The notes under the pieces are model-generated. The model saw only the letters and a program-made list of their open reading frames with translations. It searched no databases and was not told where the DNA came from. The position numbers and the translations under genes are program-made. This document shows, piece by piece, positions 1 through 8,631 of a stretch of 59,016 nt of DNA. Each line of letters starts with the position of its first letter. Position 1 is the first letter of the stretch. The stretch comes from Streptomyces spongiae (GTDB lineage: Bacteria; Actinomycetota; Actinomycetes; Streptomycetales; Streptomycetaceae), in assembly GCF_009377185.1 (NCBI RefSeq), contig NZ_VJZC01000012.1, positions 1-59,016 on the forward strand, in the 5' to 3' direction.

Positions 1-1
1 C

Positions 2-241
2 GCCTACCCCCCGAACTCCCTCGTGCCGGTCGCCGACACCGTCCCGGACGTGCCCAGCGTCCTGCGCGCCTGGAGTGGCAGCCCGGCCGAACAGGAGCTG
101 GTGGCCGAGGAGTTGGCCGCCGGGAACATGGTCCGCATCGCCACCAGCGACGACACCACCGAGTACGAGCTGCTCGCGGAGTCCATCGACGCGCTCCGCA
201 TGCAGCGCACCGGCCGCGTGATCGCAACCCCCGCTGCCTGA
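2..241 (+). CDS. C-terminal end of an unrecognised protein (partial)
   Basis: Only the last 79 residues lie in the window, and the frame is open from base 2 to the TGA at 239-241. The tail is acidic in its first half (a run around AEQELVAEELAAG) and ends in a short basic/hydrophobic stretch. I do not recognise the family, and the N-terminus is off the left edge. The reading frame has strong third-position GC bias, which supports real coding. It lies 62 bases upstream of the FHA-ABC gene on the same strand, but that gene appears to have its own promoter, so co-transcription is not required. Confidence 0.5.
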   Translation, partial: AYPPNSLVPVADTVPDVPSVLRAWSGSPAEQELVAEELAAGNMVRIATSDDTTEYELLAESIDALRMQRTGRVIATPAA

Positions 242-291
242 GCGCCCTGCGGACTCCCGACTCCGCTCAGGCGCACAGTCGGGCGAATCGA

Positions 292-297
292 TAGAAT
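292..297 (+). promoter_or_regulatory. Putative -10 box TAGAAT for a leaderless FHA-ABC transcript
   Basis: TAGAAT (TAnnnT consensus) ends 6 bases before the ATG at 304, and no convincing Shine-Dalgarno lies between them. This is the geometry of actinobacterial leaderless promoters, where transcription starts at or next to the start codon. No clear -35 is visible. Inferred from spacing only. Confidence 0.4.
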
Positions 298-303
298 TCA
301 GGC

Positions 304-2637
304 ATGACAGAACGGCAGGTCGCGCCGACTGCGCCCGAACTCGTCATCCAAACCGACACGGGCTCCACGGTGATGAGCCCGGGCCGTGAGTACCACGTCG
401 GACGCGACCCGTTGAGCGACATCGTCCTGGACGACGACCGGGTCTCGTGGCACCACGCGGTGCTCCGACCCGCGGTTGACCATTGGACGATCGAGGACGA
501 CAACAGCACCAACGGCACGTACGCGGACGGCCATCGCGTCCATGAGTGGGTGGTCGGCCCGGGCAGCGTCATCCACTTCGGCAGCCCCTCCGACGGTCCT
601 CGTGCCGTCCTGACCGGCCCCGTCCCGGAGCGGCCCTCCGGCGTCTTCTCTCCGGCCTCCACCGGCACCTTCCGGCAGCCCACCAGCGTGCGCCCGCTTC
701 CCGAGCGGACCGTCCGCGTCGGCCGCGGCTCCGACAACGACCTGGTCATCGACGACCTCGTCGTCTCCCGACACCACGCCGAGCTGCGGGCCCGCCCGGA
801 CGGCACGTACGAGATCGTCGACCTCGGCAGCCACAACGGCACGTACCTCAACGGCCTGCCCGTCGACAGGGCCAGGATCACGCAGGGTGACATCGTCGGC
901 ATCGGTCACTCCGCGTTCTGTCTCGTCGGCGACCAGCTGCAGGAGTACGTCGACACCGGCGAGATCTCGCTCGACGTCCAGGAACTCGTGGTGGCCGTCG
1001 ACCGGGGCCGCAAGACGCTGCTCGACAAGGTCACGTTTCCCGTCGGCGAGAAATGTCTCCTCGCCGTGGTCGGCCCCAGCGGCGCCGGCAAGTCGACGCT
1101 GCTGAACGCCCTCACCGGACAGCGCCCCGCCGACACGGGCACGGTCCTGTACGACGGACGCGACCTCTACCACGACTACGCCGAGCTGCGCCAGCGCATC
1201 GGACTGGTCCCGCAGGACGACATCCTGCACACCCAGCTGACCGTGCGCCGGGCCCTCACGTACGCGGCCGAACTGCGCTTCCCCCAGGACACGGCCAAGG
1301 CCGAGCGCCGGGCACGGGTCGACGAGGTGATCCGCGGACTGGGCCTGGGGCAGCGCGCCCGGCAGCCCATCCACAGCCTCTCCGGCGGTCAGCGCAAGCG
1401 CGTCAGCGTGGCTCTGGAACTGCTCACCAAGCCCTCGCTGCTCTTCCTCGACGAGCCGACCTCGGGCCTCGACCCGGGCATGGACCGCTCGGTGATGCAC
1501 ATGCTGCGCGGCCTCGCCGACGACGGCCGTACGGTCGTGGTGGTCACACACAGCGTCCTCAGCCTCGACGTCTGCGACCGGCTCCTCGTCCTCGCGCCCG
1601 GGGGGAAGACCGCCTACTACGGGCCGCCGGACGACGCGCTCGCCTTCTTCGGCTTCGAGCAGTGGCCGGAGGCGTTCGAGGCATTCGACCGGGACGGCTA
1701 CCGCGACTGGGCGGGGGAGTACCGCGACTCGCCGTTCCACGGTCACTATGTCGAGGCGTCGATGGACCGGCCCTACCTGCCCGGGGCCGCACCCGTCGCC
1801 GCGGAACCACCGCCCAGACCTCCCAAGCCGCAGAGCTGGGGCGCCCAGCTCGGCACACTCGTGCGCCGGTACGCGGCCGCGCTCAGCGCCGACCGCGTCT
1901 TCCTGGCCATCATGATCGCGCTGCCGTTCGTCATGGGCGGCCTGGCGCGGGCCCTGGCCGGCAGCGAGCTCGACCGGGAGACCGCGCTGAACACCCTGCT
2001 CATCCTGTGCGTCGGCGGCGTCCTGACCGGAGCGGCCAACGCCGTGCGCGAACTCGTCAAGGAACGGGTGATCTACCAGCGGGAGCGGGCCGTCGGCCTG
2101 TCCAGATCCGCGTACCTGATGTCCAAGATCGTCGTTCTCGGCACCGTCACGATCCTCCAGGCCGTCGTGCTCACCCTGGTCGCGCTGCTCGGCGTCGACC
2201 TCAACGCACCCGACGGCGAAGGCGTGCTCATGCCGCCCCTGGTGGAGATCACGGTGGCCGTGGCGCTGCTCGCGTTCACGGCGATGATGCTCGGCCTGCT
2301 CATCTCCGCGCTCGTCCGCAAGGAAGAGGTCACCATGCCGCTGCTGGTGCTCCTCGCCATCGTCCAGGTCGTGTTCTGCGGCGCGCTGCTGGACGTGGAA
2401 GGGGTGCCCGGGCTCGAACAGCTGACCTGGCTCGTGCCGTCGAGGTGGGCGTTCGCCGCGATGGCGGGCACCATCGACCTCGGCCGCATCATGACCGACA
2501 GAACCGACCCCCTGTTCGGGCACTCGTCCGGCGTGTGGCTGCTCGACGTGGGGATGCTGGTCGTCCTGTCGGTCGTCTGCGGATGGGCGGTCGCCCGCCT
2601 GCTGCGGCGCCACGAACCCGCCGTCATGCGGAAGTAG
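304..2637 (+). CDS. FHA-FHA-ABC exporter (Rv1747-like ATPase/permease fusion)
   Basis: 777 residues. Two FHA domains come first: FHA1 with G33-R34, S48 and N70; FHA2 with G140-R141, S155-R-H157 and N178. An ABC ATPase follows, with Walker A GPSGAGKS at 257-264, signature LSGGQ at 359-363, Walker B ending D383-E384 and H-loop His416. An ABC-2 permease with about six membrane helices runs from about residue 520 to the end. The order matches mycobacterial Rv1747, a half-transporter controlled by the adjacent kinase PknF through phospho-Thr/FHA contacts. The Ser/Thr/Pro-rich linker between the FHA domains (about 108-135) holds several threonines that could be phospho-sites. A kinase gene lies two genes downstream. 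The substrate is unknown; envelope lipid or glycolipid export is the family precedent. Confidence 0.9.
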   Translation: MTERQVAPTAPELVIQTDTGSTVMSPGREYHVGRDPLSDIVLDDDRVSWHHAVLRPAVDHWTIEDDNSTNGTYADGHRVHEWVVGPGSVIHFGSPSDGPRAVLTGPVPERPSGVFSPASTGTFRQPTSVRPLPERTVRVGRGSDNDLVIDDLVVSRHHAELRARPDGTYEIVDLGSHNGTYLNGLPVDRARITQGDIVGIGHSAFCLVGDQLQEYVDTGEISLDVQELVVAVDRGRKTLLDKVTFPVGEKCLLAVVGPSGAGKSTLLNALTGQRPADTGTVLYDGRDLYHDYAELRQRIGLVPQDDILHTQLTVRRALTYAAELRFPQDTAKAERRARVDEVIRGLGLGQRARQPIHSLSGGQRKRVSVALELLTKPSLLFLDEPTSGLDPGMDRSVMHMLRGLADDGRTVVVVTHSVLSLDVCDRLLVLAPGGKTAYYGPPDDALAFFGFEQWPEAFEAFDRDGYRDWAGEYRDSPFHGHYVEASMDRPYLPGAAPVAAEPPPRPPKPQSWGAQLGTLVRRYAAALSADRVFLAIMIALPFVMGGLARALAGSELDRETALNTLLILCVGGVLTGAANAVRELVKERVIYQRERAVGLSRSAYLMSKIVVLGTVTILQAVVLTLVALLGVDLNAPDGEGVLMPPLVEITVAVALLAFTAMMLGLLISALVRKEEVTMPLLVLLAIVQVVFCGALLDVEGVPGLEQLTWLVPSRWAFAAMAGTIDLGRIMTDRTDPLFGHSSGVWLLDVGMLVVLSVVCGWAVARLLRRHEPAVMRK

Positions 2638-2641
2638 CCCG

Positions 2642-3307
2642 ATGACCGCCCCCGGCTTCCACCCCACACACGTCGTCCCCCAGGACGGCCTGCCCGCCTG
2701 GGAGACACCCGACCCGTCCCGACCCACCGTGCCGCTCGACGCCCTCCTGCCGGTCCAACTCGTCGAGCGGCACGGTGACTGGGGCCACGTGGTGTGCGCC
2801 AACGGCTGGTCGGCCTGGGTGGACGGCCGCCTCCTCGTCGCCGTACCACGGGACCCACCGGCCGCCGGGGCGGACCCCTCCCGTGCGCGGGATCCCCGGC
2901 CGCTGCTGGCCCGCGCCGAGGAGACCCTGGGGCGCTACCGGAGCATCATCGAGGACCTTGCGGACGGGAACCTCGACGGCCAGTCGTTCCGGGACGGCAC
3001 CCTGGGGCTGCGGATCGGTCTCGTCGTCGACGGCGAGTCGCTGTGGCTGTACGACACCGACCACGACCAGTGGCTGTACTGCGACGGGGCGCAGCTGAGC
3101 ACGTACGCCACCCCGCGGGCCCCGGCGGCGGCCGACGAGCCCGCCCCCGTGGTACGGGAAACGGAGGCCCGGCCCGTATCGGAACCCGGATCTGAAGGGG
3201 GGCGGGACCACGAACCGACGCGCCTGGCCGGGGAGCCGGAGCGCGAGTCCGGAGGGGGGCGGGACCGCGAACCGACGCGTATCGTCCGGCCGGGTGACGC
3301 CGGATGA
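2642..3307 (+). CDS. SH3-like domain protein with repetitive tail
   Basis: 221 residues starting 4 bases after the exporter stop, and overlapping the kinase ATG by ATGA. Residues about 30-68 look like a bacterial SH3 fold (alternating hydrophobics around QLVERHGDWGHVVCANGW). A middle segment (about 85-155) carries a conserved-looking LGRYRSIIEDLADG stretch and a Trp/Tyr-rich region. The C-terminal 45 residues are charged and repetitive, with the motif GGRDxEPTR present twice. There is no signal peptide or membrane helix, so it is probably cytoplasmic. It sits between an FHA exporter and a Ser/Thr kinase, and the Thr in EPTR would be a natural phospho-site for FHA binding. That last point is inference. 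Confidence 0.65.
   Translation: MTAPGFHPTHVVPQDGLPAWETPDPSRPTVPLDALLPVQLVERHGDWGHVVCANGWSAWVDGRLLVAVPRDPPAAGADPSRARDPRPLLARAEETLGRYRSIIEDLADGNLDGQSFRDGTLGLRIGLVVDGESLWLYDTDHDQWLYCDGAQLSTYATPRAPAAADEPAPVVRETEARPVSEPGSEGGRDHEPTRLAGEPERESGGGRDREPTRIVRPGDAG
3196..3279 (+). repeat. 27-bp direct repeat, two copies
   Basis: Bases 3196-3222 and 3253-3279 are identical except for one position (A/G). They start with six Gs and end CGAACCGACGCG, 57 bases apart and in frame, so each encodes GGRD(H/R)EPTR in the tail of the SH3-like protein. This looks like a recent internal duplication. Confidence 0.8.
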
Positions 3308-4248
3308 CGCCCCCGCCGTACGCGGGACGCCCGTCGGACCTCGTCGGGCGGCAGATCGCCGGCTACCGCGTCGAGAGCGAGATCGGCCACGGCGGTATGG
3401 CCGTGGTCTACAAGGCCTGGGACCTGAGGCTGGACCGCCGTGTCGCGCTGAAGCTGCTCGCTCCGGAACTCGCACGCAACGACACCTTCCGCCGTCGCTT
3501 CACCCACGAGTCCCGTGTGGCCGCGGCGATCGACCATCCGCACATCGTGCCGGTCTTCGAGGCGGGTGAGGCGGACGGCGTCCTCTACATCGCGATGATG
3601 TTCGTCGACGGGCGGGACCTGCGCCGGCAACTCGACCGGGAGGGACCGTTGCCCATCGAGGACGCCACCCGGATCGCCGCACAGGTGGCCTCGGCGCTGG
3701 ACGCCGCGCACGACCACGGGCTGGTGCATCGGGACGTCAAACCCGGCAACATCCTGATCGCGCCGGGCATCGACAGCGACCACCCCGAGCACGTCTACCT
3801 CACCGACTTCGGACTGACGAAGCGGTCGCTGTCGCTGACCGGGTTCACGACGGTCGGCCAGTTCGTCGGCACCATCGACTACATGGCGCCCGAGCAGATC
3901 TCCGGAAAGCCGGTCGACGGCCGCTGTGACGTCTACAGCCTCGCCTGCGTCGTCCACGAGACCCTCATGGGCAGGTCTCCCTTCGAGCGCGACGACGACA
4001 TCGCGGTGCTGTGGGCCCACCAGAACGAGGAGCCACCGCCTCTCACCGGGCAGCGGCCCGACCTGACGCCCGCCGTGGGCGGTGTCCTCGCGAAGGCCCT
4101 TGCGAAGAGCCCCGACGACCGGTACGACTCCTGCCGCGCCTTCGTCGCCGCACTGCGGGCCGCCGCCCTGCCCACACCGCGTCAGCCCGACGTCCCCGAA
4201 CCGCCGTTGTGGGCCCGCCCGGTCTTCGCTCGTGATCAACACACCTAG
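3304..4248 (+). CDS. Soluble Ser/Thr protein kinase (PknB family)
   Basis: 314 residues, nearly all kinase domain. Glycine-rich loop at 28-33, VALK Lys50, catalytic loop HRDVKPGN with H142, D144, K146 and N149, DFG Asp168-Gly170, and an APEQISG activation-segment end. Unlike most streptomycete PknB-type kinases it has no transmembrane helix and no PASTA or other sensor after the domain, and the protein ends about 40 residues past the kinase fold. It is translationally coupled (ATGA) to the SH3-like gene, in one unit with the FHA exporter. By analogy with PknF/Rv1747 it probably phosphorylates the exporter or the SH3-like protein. Confidence 0.92.
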   Translation: MTPPPYAGRPSDLVGRQIAGYRVESEIGHGGMAVVYKAWDLRLDRRVALKLLAPELARNDTFRRRFTHESRVAAAIDHPHIVPVFEAGEADGVLYIAMMFVDGRDLRRQLDREGPLPIEDATRIAAQVASALDAAHDHGLVHRDVKPGNILIAPGIDSDHPEHVYLTDFGLTKRSLSLTGFTTVGQFVGTIDYMAPEQISGKPVDGRCDVYSLACVVHETLMGRSPFERDDDIAVLWAHQNEEPPPLTGQRPDLTPAVGGVLAKALAKSPDDRYDSCRAFVAALRAAALPTPRQPDVPEPPLWARPVFARDQHT

Positions 4249-4265
4249 GGTCCTTCTGCCCTAGG
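4244..4265. terminator. Bidirectional hairpin containing both stop codons
   Basis: CCTAGGG (4244-4250) and CCCTAGG (4259-4265) form a 7-bp stem with an 8-base loop. The kinase stop TAG (4246-4248) and the opposing membrane-protein stop (4261-4263) both lie in the stem. There is no T-tract, as is common in Streptomyces. Confidence 0.5.
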
Positions 4266-5565
4266 CCCAGTCCACCTCGCCCCGTCGCCGGACGCGCTTC
4301 GCCAGCAGGCCGCCGAGGGATCCCGTCACCAGCCCCCACAGCGCGGCGAAGCCGAGGGCGCTCCACAGCTCGGGCCGCAGGTACAGCTCGCCGGACAGGC
4401 TGCCGCCCAGGTCGCCGATTCCGAGCACCGACAGCCCGTAGCGGGCGCCGATCCGCCCGACCAGACAGATCATGAGCACGGTCAGCACGAGCGCGACCGC
4501 CATGTGCACGGAGTGCTGCCACCACCGGACACGCGCCGGGGAGCGGACGGCCATCACGAACGCCGCCGCCGACAGCAGCACCGCGTCCACGACCAGCAGC
4601 CACCACACGTTGCCGTCGTACTCGGCGAGCGTCAGCAGGTTCAGCGTGGTGTCCTGCGGCGTCCGCAGCACCTGGTCCAGCACGTGCGGCATGGGCAGCG
4701 CGAACGGGCCCTCCACATGGCCTTTCCAGGAGGCGCCGAGACCGATCGTGAACGCGAGCCACACCAGGTTCGGCAGCCCGAGCATGATCACAGCGAACGT
4801 CGTCCTGGCGTGCCCCCGCGTGGCCGCCACCACCACCGCGATCACGAGCCCCACGGCGACGCATGCGAGCAGCAGCACCACCATCGCGTGGGCGGCCGGA
4901 CGTACCGACTCCTGGAAGCGCAGCAGCCGGGCAGGCAGCGGCGCCCCGCGCGAGACCAGCAACGCCAGCACGAACACGCCCGCGAGCCACAGCAACCCGA
5001 AAAGCACCGTCTGCGGCACGTCGGACGTGAAGCCCACCTCGGCGCCGGAGTCACCGAACAGGTCGCCCAGGTCCTCGTCCACGTCGTCGCCGAGCGAGAT
5101 CGGGAACGTCTCGCGGGCCACGAGGGACAGGACGATCAGGGCGACCAGCCACAGCGCGGCGACGCGTGCCGCCCAGCCGGCGAGTTCGGGTGCCCCCGCC
5201 ACCGCCCGGTGCCGGAGCGGCCGCAGGAAAGCCGTGGCGATCACCAGGGTTCCCGCGAGTGTCACCGACAGCGGGATCACGGTCAGCCCGCCCTCGGTCG
5301 CGGCGAATGCGCCGGCACTGCCCGAGAGTTCGATCGTGCCGCCGACCGCCGCCGCCACGGTGGCCGCGACCACCCGGGGGTAGGCGTTGTCCGGGAGGTC
5401 CGTGGCGCCGGCCGCCCACAGTCCGAGCGCGGCGACCACCGTCATCGCGACCAGCCCGGCGAGGACCGTCACCACGGCCTGCGCCCAGCCGTGCCGGGCC
5501 GCCCCGCGGCCGCGTGACGACGCCTGGTCGGAGGGGGTCGGTGAGCGCACGGCCCGGAGACGCAC
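4261..5565 (-). CDS. Multi-pass membrane protein, streptophobe type
   Basis: 434 residues from a GTG at 5565, with about nine to ten hydrophobic helices. The conserved-looking first part carries LGLWAAGATDLPDNAYPRV, TIELSGSAGAFAATEGGLTV and FLRPLRHRAVAGAPELAGWA. This pattern matches the streptophobe family of actinobacterial membrane proteins of unknown function. An Asp-rich extracytoplasmic loop (DDVDEDLGDLFGD) follows the fifth helix. The start was chosen because a TAnnnT box ends 7 bases upstream; frame remains open further upstream but without membrane-protein character. It is convergent with the kinase and divergent from the DUF6777-like gene, so it may belong to the same envelope-signalling block. 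Function unknown. Confidence 0.7.
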   Translation of the reverse strand: MRLRAVRSPTPSDQASSRGRGAARHGWAQAVVTVLAGLVAMTVVAALGLWAAGATDLPDNAYPRVVAATVAAAVGGTIELSGSAGAFAATEGGLTVIPLSVTLAGTLVIATAFLRPLRHRAVAGAPELAGWAARVAALWLVALIVLSLVARETFPISLGDDVDEDLGDLFGDSGAEVGFTSDVPQTVLFGLLWLAGVFVLALLVSRGAPLPARLLRFQESVRPAAHAMVVLLLACVAVGLVIAVVVAATRGHARTTFAVIMLGLPNLVWLAFTIGLGASWKGHVEGPFALPMPHVLDQVLRTPQDTTLNLLTLAEYDGNVWWLLVVDAVLLSAAAFVMAVRSPARVRWWQHSVHMAVALVLTVLMICLVGRIGARYGLSVLGIGDLGGSLSGELYLRPELWSALGFAALWGLVTGSLGGLLAKRVRRRGEVDWA

Positions 5566-5572
5566 GGTGCCC

Positions 5573-5578
5573 ACGCTA
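5573..5578 (-). promoter_or_regulatory. Putative -10 box TAGCGT for a leaderless transcript
   Basis: On the minus strand TAGCGT ends 7 bases before the GTG at 5565, and there is no Shine-Dalgarno. Same geometry as the box before base 304. Confidence 0.4.
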
Positions 5579-5765
5579 GGCAGGGCCGGGGTGGTTCGCC
5601 CGCCGGGGCAGTCCGACCGTGTTGAAGGGCGAGTGACACCAGGAAGCCGGGTCGCGTCCGCTTGCGAGCCGTGCGGGACCGGGGCACACAATAGGCCCGT
5701 TGTCGAAGTAACGGCACAAAACACCTGAGAGTGCCGAGCGATCCCTACGGCGGGAAGAAGAGCCC

Positions 5766-7022
5766 GTGAGCGTCGAAGAGCCCTCGTCCGGCAGCCCCAC
5801 AGGACCACCGTCGGGCCCGCTGTCGGGTCGGCCCGAGCCGGGCGGGACCCAGCCGGCCGGGGGCTCCCCGCAGGGGCCGTCGGGTGGTGACGCCGGTGGT
5901 CCCGGCGGGGGAGGCTCGGGTGGTCCGTCCGGTCCCGGGGGTTCGTCCGGTCCGGAGGGCGGGGGCCCCGAGCGGCCCTGGTGGCGGTCCGCGCCCCGCG
6001 TCGCCGCCGTCACCGCGGTGGTCGTCGCGGCCGTGGTGATGGCCGTCGTCTTCAGCCGCTCCGGCGGCGGATCCGACTCCGACGGTGGAACCGCGGCCGA
6101 CGGCGAGGTGTTCCTCCAGCCGGCCGCCGAGACCGGTCCCGACCCGTTCACCCCGTCGTCGGCCACCGACAGCTCCGTGCCTCCCGAGACGTCGTCGGCC
6201 ACACCGACACAGGACACCAACGTCGTACGCTCCGCGCGCGGCGACGCGCCCGGCCTGTACGGCGGCACCCGTGACAAGGCCAGTTGCGACACGGAGAAGC
6301 AGATCGGGTTTCTCGGGTCGGCCCCCGACAAGAACCGGGCGTTCGCCTCCGCCGAGGACGTCCAGCCTTCCGGGGTTGCTGACTACCTGCGTTCGCTCAC
6401 CCCTCTCCAGTTGCGTTACGACACCCGTGTCACCAACCACGGCTTCCGGGGCGGCGAGGCCGCGCCCTATCAGGCGGTCCTCCAGACCGGCACGGCCGTG
6501 CTCGTCGACGACCGCGGAGTGCCGCGGGTGCGCTGCGCGTGCGGCAACCCGCTCACCCCGCCGGTCGCCCAGAAGTCCACGCTCAAGGTGACGGGCGACC
6601 CGTGGCCGGGGTACCAGCCGCAGAAGGTCGTGGTCGTACAGGAGGCCGCGACGATCATGAACATGTTCGTCGTCATCAACCTCGACAGCGACGAGTGGTT
6701 CGAGCGGCTCAGGGGCGACACCGGAGGCAAGGACAAGAAAACGAACCCGCCCAAGAACACGGCGTCGCCGTCGGCGTCGACCGGCTCACCGACGAGTAAG
6801 TCCCCTTCGCCGTCCTCCTCGCCTCCGTCACCGTCCTCCTCGTCTCCCAAGCCGTCCTCGTCGTCTCCCAAGCCGTCGCCGTCGTCCCCTTCGGCTTCGA
6901 AGTCCTCGCCCTCCACACCCACGACGCAGTCGCCACCCACGGCGGACTCACCCGGCACGACGTCGGCCTCCGGCGACCTGGACACCCCGGACACGGTGAC
7001 CGCACCGTCTCCGGGGCTGTGA
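5766..7022 (+). CDS. Membrane-anchored DUF6777-like protein
   Basis: 418 residues from GTG, with GGGAAGAAG 5-13 bases upstream. Residues 1-75 are a Gly/Pro/Ser-rich cytoplasmic tail, about 79-98 one membrane helix, then a linker and an extracytoplasmic domain (about 155-320). That domain contains APGLYGGTRDKASCD, ADYLRSLTPLQLRYDTRVTN and a short Cys-x-Cys (RVRCACGNPL). The last 95 residues are low-complexity Ser/Pro/Thr, like a cell-wall spacer. The domain resembles DUF6777, often encoded beside actinobacterial Ser/Thr kinases. The N-terminal disordered tail could be a kinase target. The two halves of the protein thus face opposite sides of the membrane. Function unknown. Confidence 0.7.
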   Translation: MSVEEPSSGSPTGPPSGPLSGRPEPGGTQPAGGSPQGPSGGDAGGPGGGGSGGPSGPGGSSGPEGGGPERPWWRSAPRVAAVTAVVVAAVVMAVVFSRSGGGSDSDGGTAADGEVFLQPAAETGPDPFTPSSATDSSVPPETSSATPTQDTNVVRSARGDAPGLYGGTRDKASCDTEKQIGFLGSAPDKNRAFASAEDVQPSGVADYLRSLTPLQLRYDTRVTNHGFRGGEAAPYQAVLQTGTAVLVDDRGVPRVRCACGNPLTPPVAQKSTLKVTGDPWPGYQPQKVVVVQEAATIMNMFVVINLDSDEWFERLRGDTGGKDKKTNPPKNTASPSASTGSPTSKSPSPSSSPPSPSSSSPKPSSSSPKPSPSSPSASKSSPSTPTTQSPPTADSPGTTSASGDLDTPDTVTAPSPGL

Positions 7023-7024
7023 GG

Positions 7025-8494
7025 CTACTCGTCGATCGCCGCACCGAACGCGGCGTCCAGGGACGGAGCGCCCAGCGACCCGGCGCTGTACGTCCACGAC
7101 CCGGAGGCCGTGACACCGCCGGAGCCCGCCGACAGCACCCAGATGAAGCCGTCGCCGGTGTTCTCGCCGGGGGCGGAGGCGAGCAGACCGAAACGGCCGT
7201 CACGGTTGGGGTCGGTGAGGCGGACCTGGGCACCCCACTTGTCGCCCTTCTCGGGCACACCCGGCACGTTCGCCGAGTTCTGGTCCCACGACTTCGCACC
7301 GGTGCCCGTGAGGCCGCCCGCGGATCCCCGCAGCACCCACACGGCGCCCGCGTCGGCGACCGTCCCGATGTCCTCGCCCGCCGCGCCGATCGCCACGTCC
7401 GCGTACCCGTCACCGTTGGTGTCCGCGACCGACAGGTCCGTGCCCCAGCCGTCGCCGACCTCGGGGTTCCCGGGCACGCCGGGGGAGGCCTGGGTCCACC
7501 AGTCGGCGTCCTCGGTGATGCTGTCGGGGCCGCCGAGGCGCACGCCGAGCACGCCTCCTGCCCACACCTCGCCGTAGACGTCGTTCGGACCGTGCGGCTC
7601 ACCCGTCACCAGGTCGTCGAACCCGTCCTTGTTGATGTCACCGGACGCGGAGACCGGGCCGCCCTCGAACTCGCGCGTGTACGAGAGCCCGTCCGCGTGG
7701 CCCGACAGCAGGACGGACCAGCCGTTGCCCGGCTGGTCGCCGACCGTCACCCCGGACACCACGAGGTCGGCGTAGCCGTTGTTGTCGTAGTCGCCCGTGG
7801 TCAGCGACTTGGGCTGGATGCCCTGGGGCTCGGCCTGCGCGGACAGTCGTTGTGTGGAACGCTCTTTCAGTGCCCTCTGCGTACCGGAGACGTACGCGAA
7901 CAGCTCCGGGTCGTACCGGTCGAGGACGGCCAGTTGGTCACCCGGCGTCTCGTCCGTGAAGTGGGCGGCGGCCAGGCCGACGCCGAACTGCTCGCCCGCC
8001 GTGGGCTCCTCGGTCTGCAGCCAGTCGCTGGCGGCACCGGTGAGCCCGGACCTCGACCCCCACAGGATGGCGACACCGCCCGCGTCCTTGACGGTGCCGA
8101 GGTCCTCGCCGGGAATGCCGACGACAGCGTCGTCATAGCCGTCCCCGTCGAGGTCACCGGTCGCGACGGCCTTCCCGAAGCCGTCACCCGCCTCGGCGGC
8201 ACCGGCGACCCCGGCCGTGGACTGGCTGAACCGCGCCACGTTGGATGTGCCGATGCCTCTCGACGAGCCGTACTGCACGGTGACGAGACCGGCGCCCTTC
8301 TTGCCGCTGACGGTCGCACCGGGCGCGCCCACCAGCACGTCCTCGTAACCGTCGCCGTTGAAGTCGCTGTTGCGGTCGCTCGCGTGCGTACTTCCGGGCG
8401 CACCGGCGTACGCGGAGGGAGCGGCGGCGATCGCCGCGCCGGAGACGAGAAGGAATGTTGCCGCCGCGAGGGCAGCCGAACGGTTCTTGCGCAT
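7025..8494 (-). CDS. Secreted FG-GAP (integrin-like) beta-propeller protein
   Basis: 489 residues. Start at ATG 8494 with CAGGAG 7-12 bases upstream; in-frame sequence further upstream is not signal-like. A Sec signal peptide (about 1-31, basic start, hydrophobic core, cleavage after AYA) precedes at least six FG-GAP repeats carrying calcium-binding DxNxDG or DxDxDG loops, such as DFNGDGYEDVLVGAPG, DLDGDGYDDAVVG, DINKDGFDDLVTG and DTNGDGYADVAIG. The expected product is an extracellular seven-bladed propeller stabilised by Ca2+, usually involved in adhesion or protein contacts. No catalytic domain is present. It is tail to tail with the DUF6777-like gene, two bases apart. Confidence 0.88.
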   Translation of the reverse strand: MRKNRSAALAAATFLLVSGAAIAAAPSAYAGAPGSTHASDRNSDFNGDGYEDVLVGAPGATVSGKKGAGLVTVQYGSSRGIGTSNVARFSQSTAGVAGAAEAGDGFGKAVATGDLDGDGYDDAVVGIPGEDLGTVKDAGGVAILWGSRSGLTGAASDWLQTEEPTAGEQFGVGLAAAHFTDETPGDQLAVLDRYDPELFAYVSGTQRALKERSTQRLSAQAEPQGIQPKSLTTGDYDNNGYADLVVSGVTVGDQPGNGWSVLLSGHADGLSYTREFEGGPVSASGDINKDGFDDLVTGEPHGPNDVYGEVWAGGVLGVRLGGPDSITEDADWWTQASPGVPGNPEVGDGWGTDLSVADTNGDGYADVAIGAAGEDIGTVADAGAVWVLRGSAGGLTGTGAKSWDQNSANVPGVPEKGDKWGAQVRLTDPNRDGRFGLLASAPGENTGDGFIWVLSAGSGGVTASGSWTYSAGSLGAPSLDAAFGAAIDE

Positions 8495-8538
8495 GTGCGG
8501 CTCCTGACAGTAAAAACGGCCGGGCAGCGCGGGGGTGT

Positions 8539-8564
8539 CCGGAAAGGGCCCGTTCCTTTTCCGG
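8539..8564 (-). terminator. Hairpin downstream of the peptide ABC operon
   Basis: On the minus strand CCGGAAAAGG, loop AACGGG and CCCTTTCCGG form a 10-bp stem with one mismatch, about 70 bases after the last ATPase stop (8632) and before the FG-GAP gene. It is plausibly the operon terminator. No U-run. Confidence 0.4.
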
Positions 8565-8631
8565 CGCCCTGTTTGACACCGCATGGTGCGCAAAAGTTGT
8601 ACGGGCGTGCCAAGCGAGCGGGGGACGGTTC

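Noticed and set aside
298..2802. 834-residue open frame on the minus strand opposite the FHA-ABC exporter
   Set aside because: Its composition (His/Gln/Asp/Arg-rich, no domains) is that of an antisense shadow in GC-rich DNA; the plus strand encodes a clear ABC exporter.
8507..8512. TACTGT as a -10 box for the FG-GAP gene
   Set aside because: It directly abuts the CAGGAG ribosome site, leaving no room for a usable leader.
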